Assembly (NCBI RefSeq): GCF_016758255.1
Contig: NZ_QYAD01000003.1
Span: 372,001-436,000 of the forward strand
DNA: 64,000 nucleotides
Direction: 5' to 3'
Source: Leucobacter chromiireducens subsp. chromiireducens
GTDB lineage: Bacteria; Actinomycetota; Actinomycetes; Actinomycetales; Microbacteriaceae
Below, piece after piece: positions 63,844 through 64,000 of the stretch. The notes beneath the pieces are model-generated. The model saw nothing but the letters and a program-made list of their open reading frames with translations, was not told where the DNA came from and did no database searches. The translations under genes and the position numbers were made by a program. Numbering within the stretch: position 1 is the first letter of the stretch; each line of letters starts with the position of its first letter.

Positions 63844-64000
63844 ATGAGTGGAGCGGGAGCCCCCAACCTCACTGTCGACGCAGCCGGACTGCGCGTCGCC
63901 ATCATTGCCGGCAGCTGGCACGAAGAGATCATGTCGTCGCTCGTCGTGGGCGCGGCGGAGACGCTCACCGCGTCTGGCGCGGAGCACAGCCTGTTCCGTG
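63844..64000 (+). CDS. ribH: Lumazine synthase RibH, N-terminal part
   Basis: The frame starts at ATG 63844 after GAAAGGAATCC and runs off the window at residue 52. MSGAGAP, then LRVAIIAGSWHEEIMSSLV, is the start of 6,7-dimethyl-8-ribityllumazine synthase (SWHEEI in place of the usual RFN, seen in actinobacteria). It would combine the products of ribD and ribBA. Confidence 0.9.
   Translation, partial: MSGAGAPNLTVDAAGLRVAIIAGSWHEEIMSSLVVGAAETLTASGAEHSLFR

Overview
This is a GC-rich stretch of chromosome from an actinobacterium, most likely of the family Microbacteriaceae (Leucobacter-like; inferred from gene style, not proven). Evidence includes class C and LAXTG-type cell-wall anchors, frequent GTG/TTG starts, ATGA/GTGA gene overlaps, a fused RibBA and actinobacterial MmpL, LCP and LAL-type regulators. 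I see no rRNA, phage, insertion sequence or CRISPR array.

Left arm (1-18000), cell surface and signalling. A minus-strand sortase-assembled pilus locus (class C sortase, major pilin with a YPK motif and LPLTG anchor, VWA-domain tip protein with LPLTG anchor) is followed by an ECF-type sigma factor fused to its own zinc-finger, transmembrane and extracytoplasmic domains. A spaced motif (GTCAGAT, 16 bases, GTCTSA) occurs before the sortase, before the pilin and near the sigma gene. Next come DoxX, then a four-gene minus-strand run: DUF5819 and HTTM proteins (resembling SdpA/SdpB), an RsbQ-like hydrolase and a PAS-GAF-GGDEF diguanylate cyclase. A 1316-residue wall protein carries about 150 DPGT-type tetrapeptides and a LAVTG anchor.

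Middle (18000-41000). A large LuxR regulator is followed by a ferric-siderophore operon (binding protein, two permeases, ATPase, siderophore-interacting reductase) under a DtxR/IdeR-like box shared with a divergent regulator that has two cupin and two AraC domains. Then an MmpL-type transporter; MgtC preceded by an M-box magnesium riboswitch and a possible leader peptide; a phytoene-desaturase-like oxidoreductase with a divergent TetR; a second TetR; tRNA-Ser(GCT); an LCP ligase; a second large LuxR; two exonuclease III paralogues; and trpS.

Right arm (40700-64000). An RpiR-controlled divergent cluster for peptide-like substrates holds an M20 peptidase, a cyanophycinase-like S51 peptidase, a complete Dpp/Opp-type ABC transporter and two YtcJ-type amidohydrolases. 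It is followed by a cell-wall module (ddl, alr, divergent murG copy), a zinc alcohol dehydrogenase, an MprF-like membrane protein with a DUF1345 partner, and an FMN riboswitch driving ribD-ribE-ribBA-ribH, the last cut by the window end.
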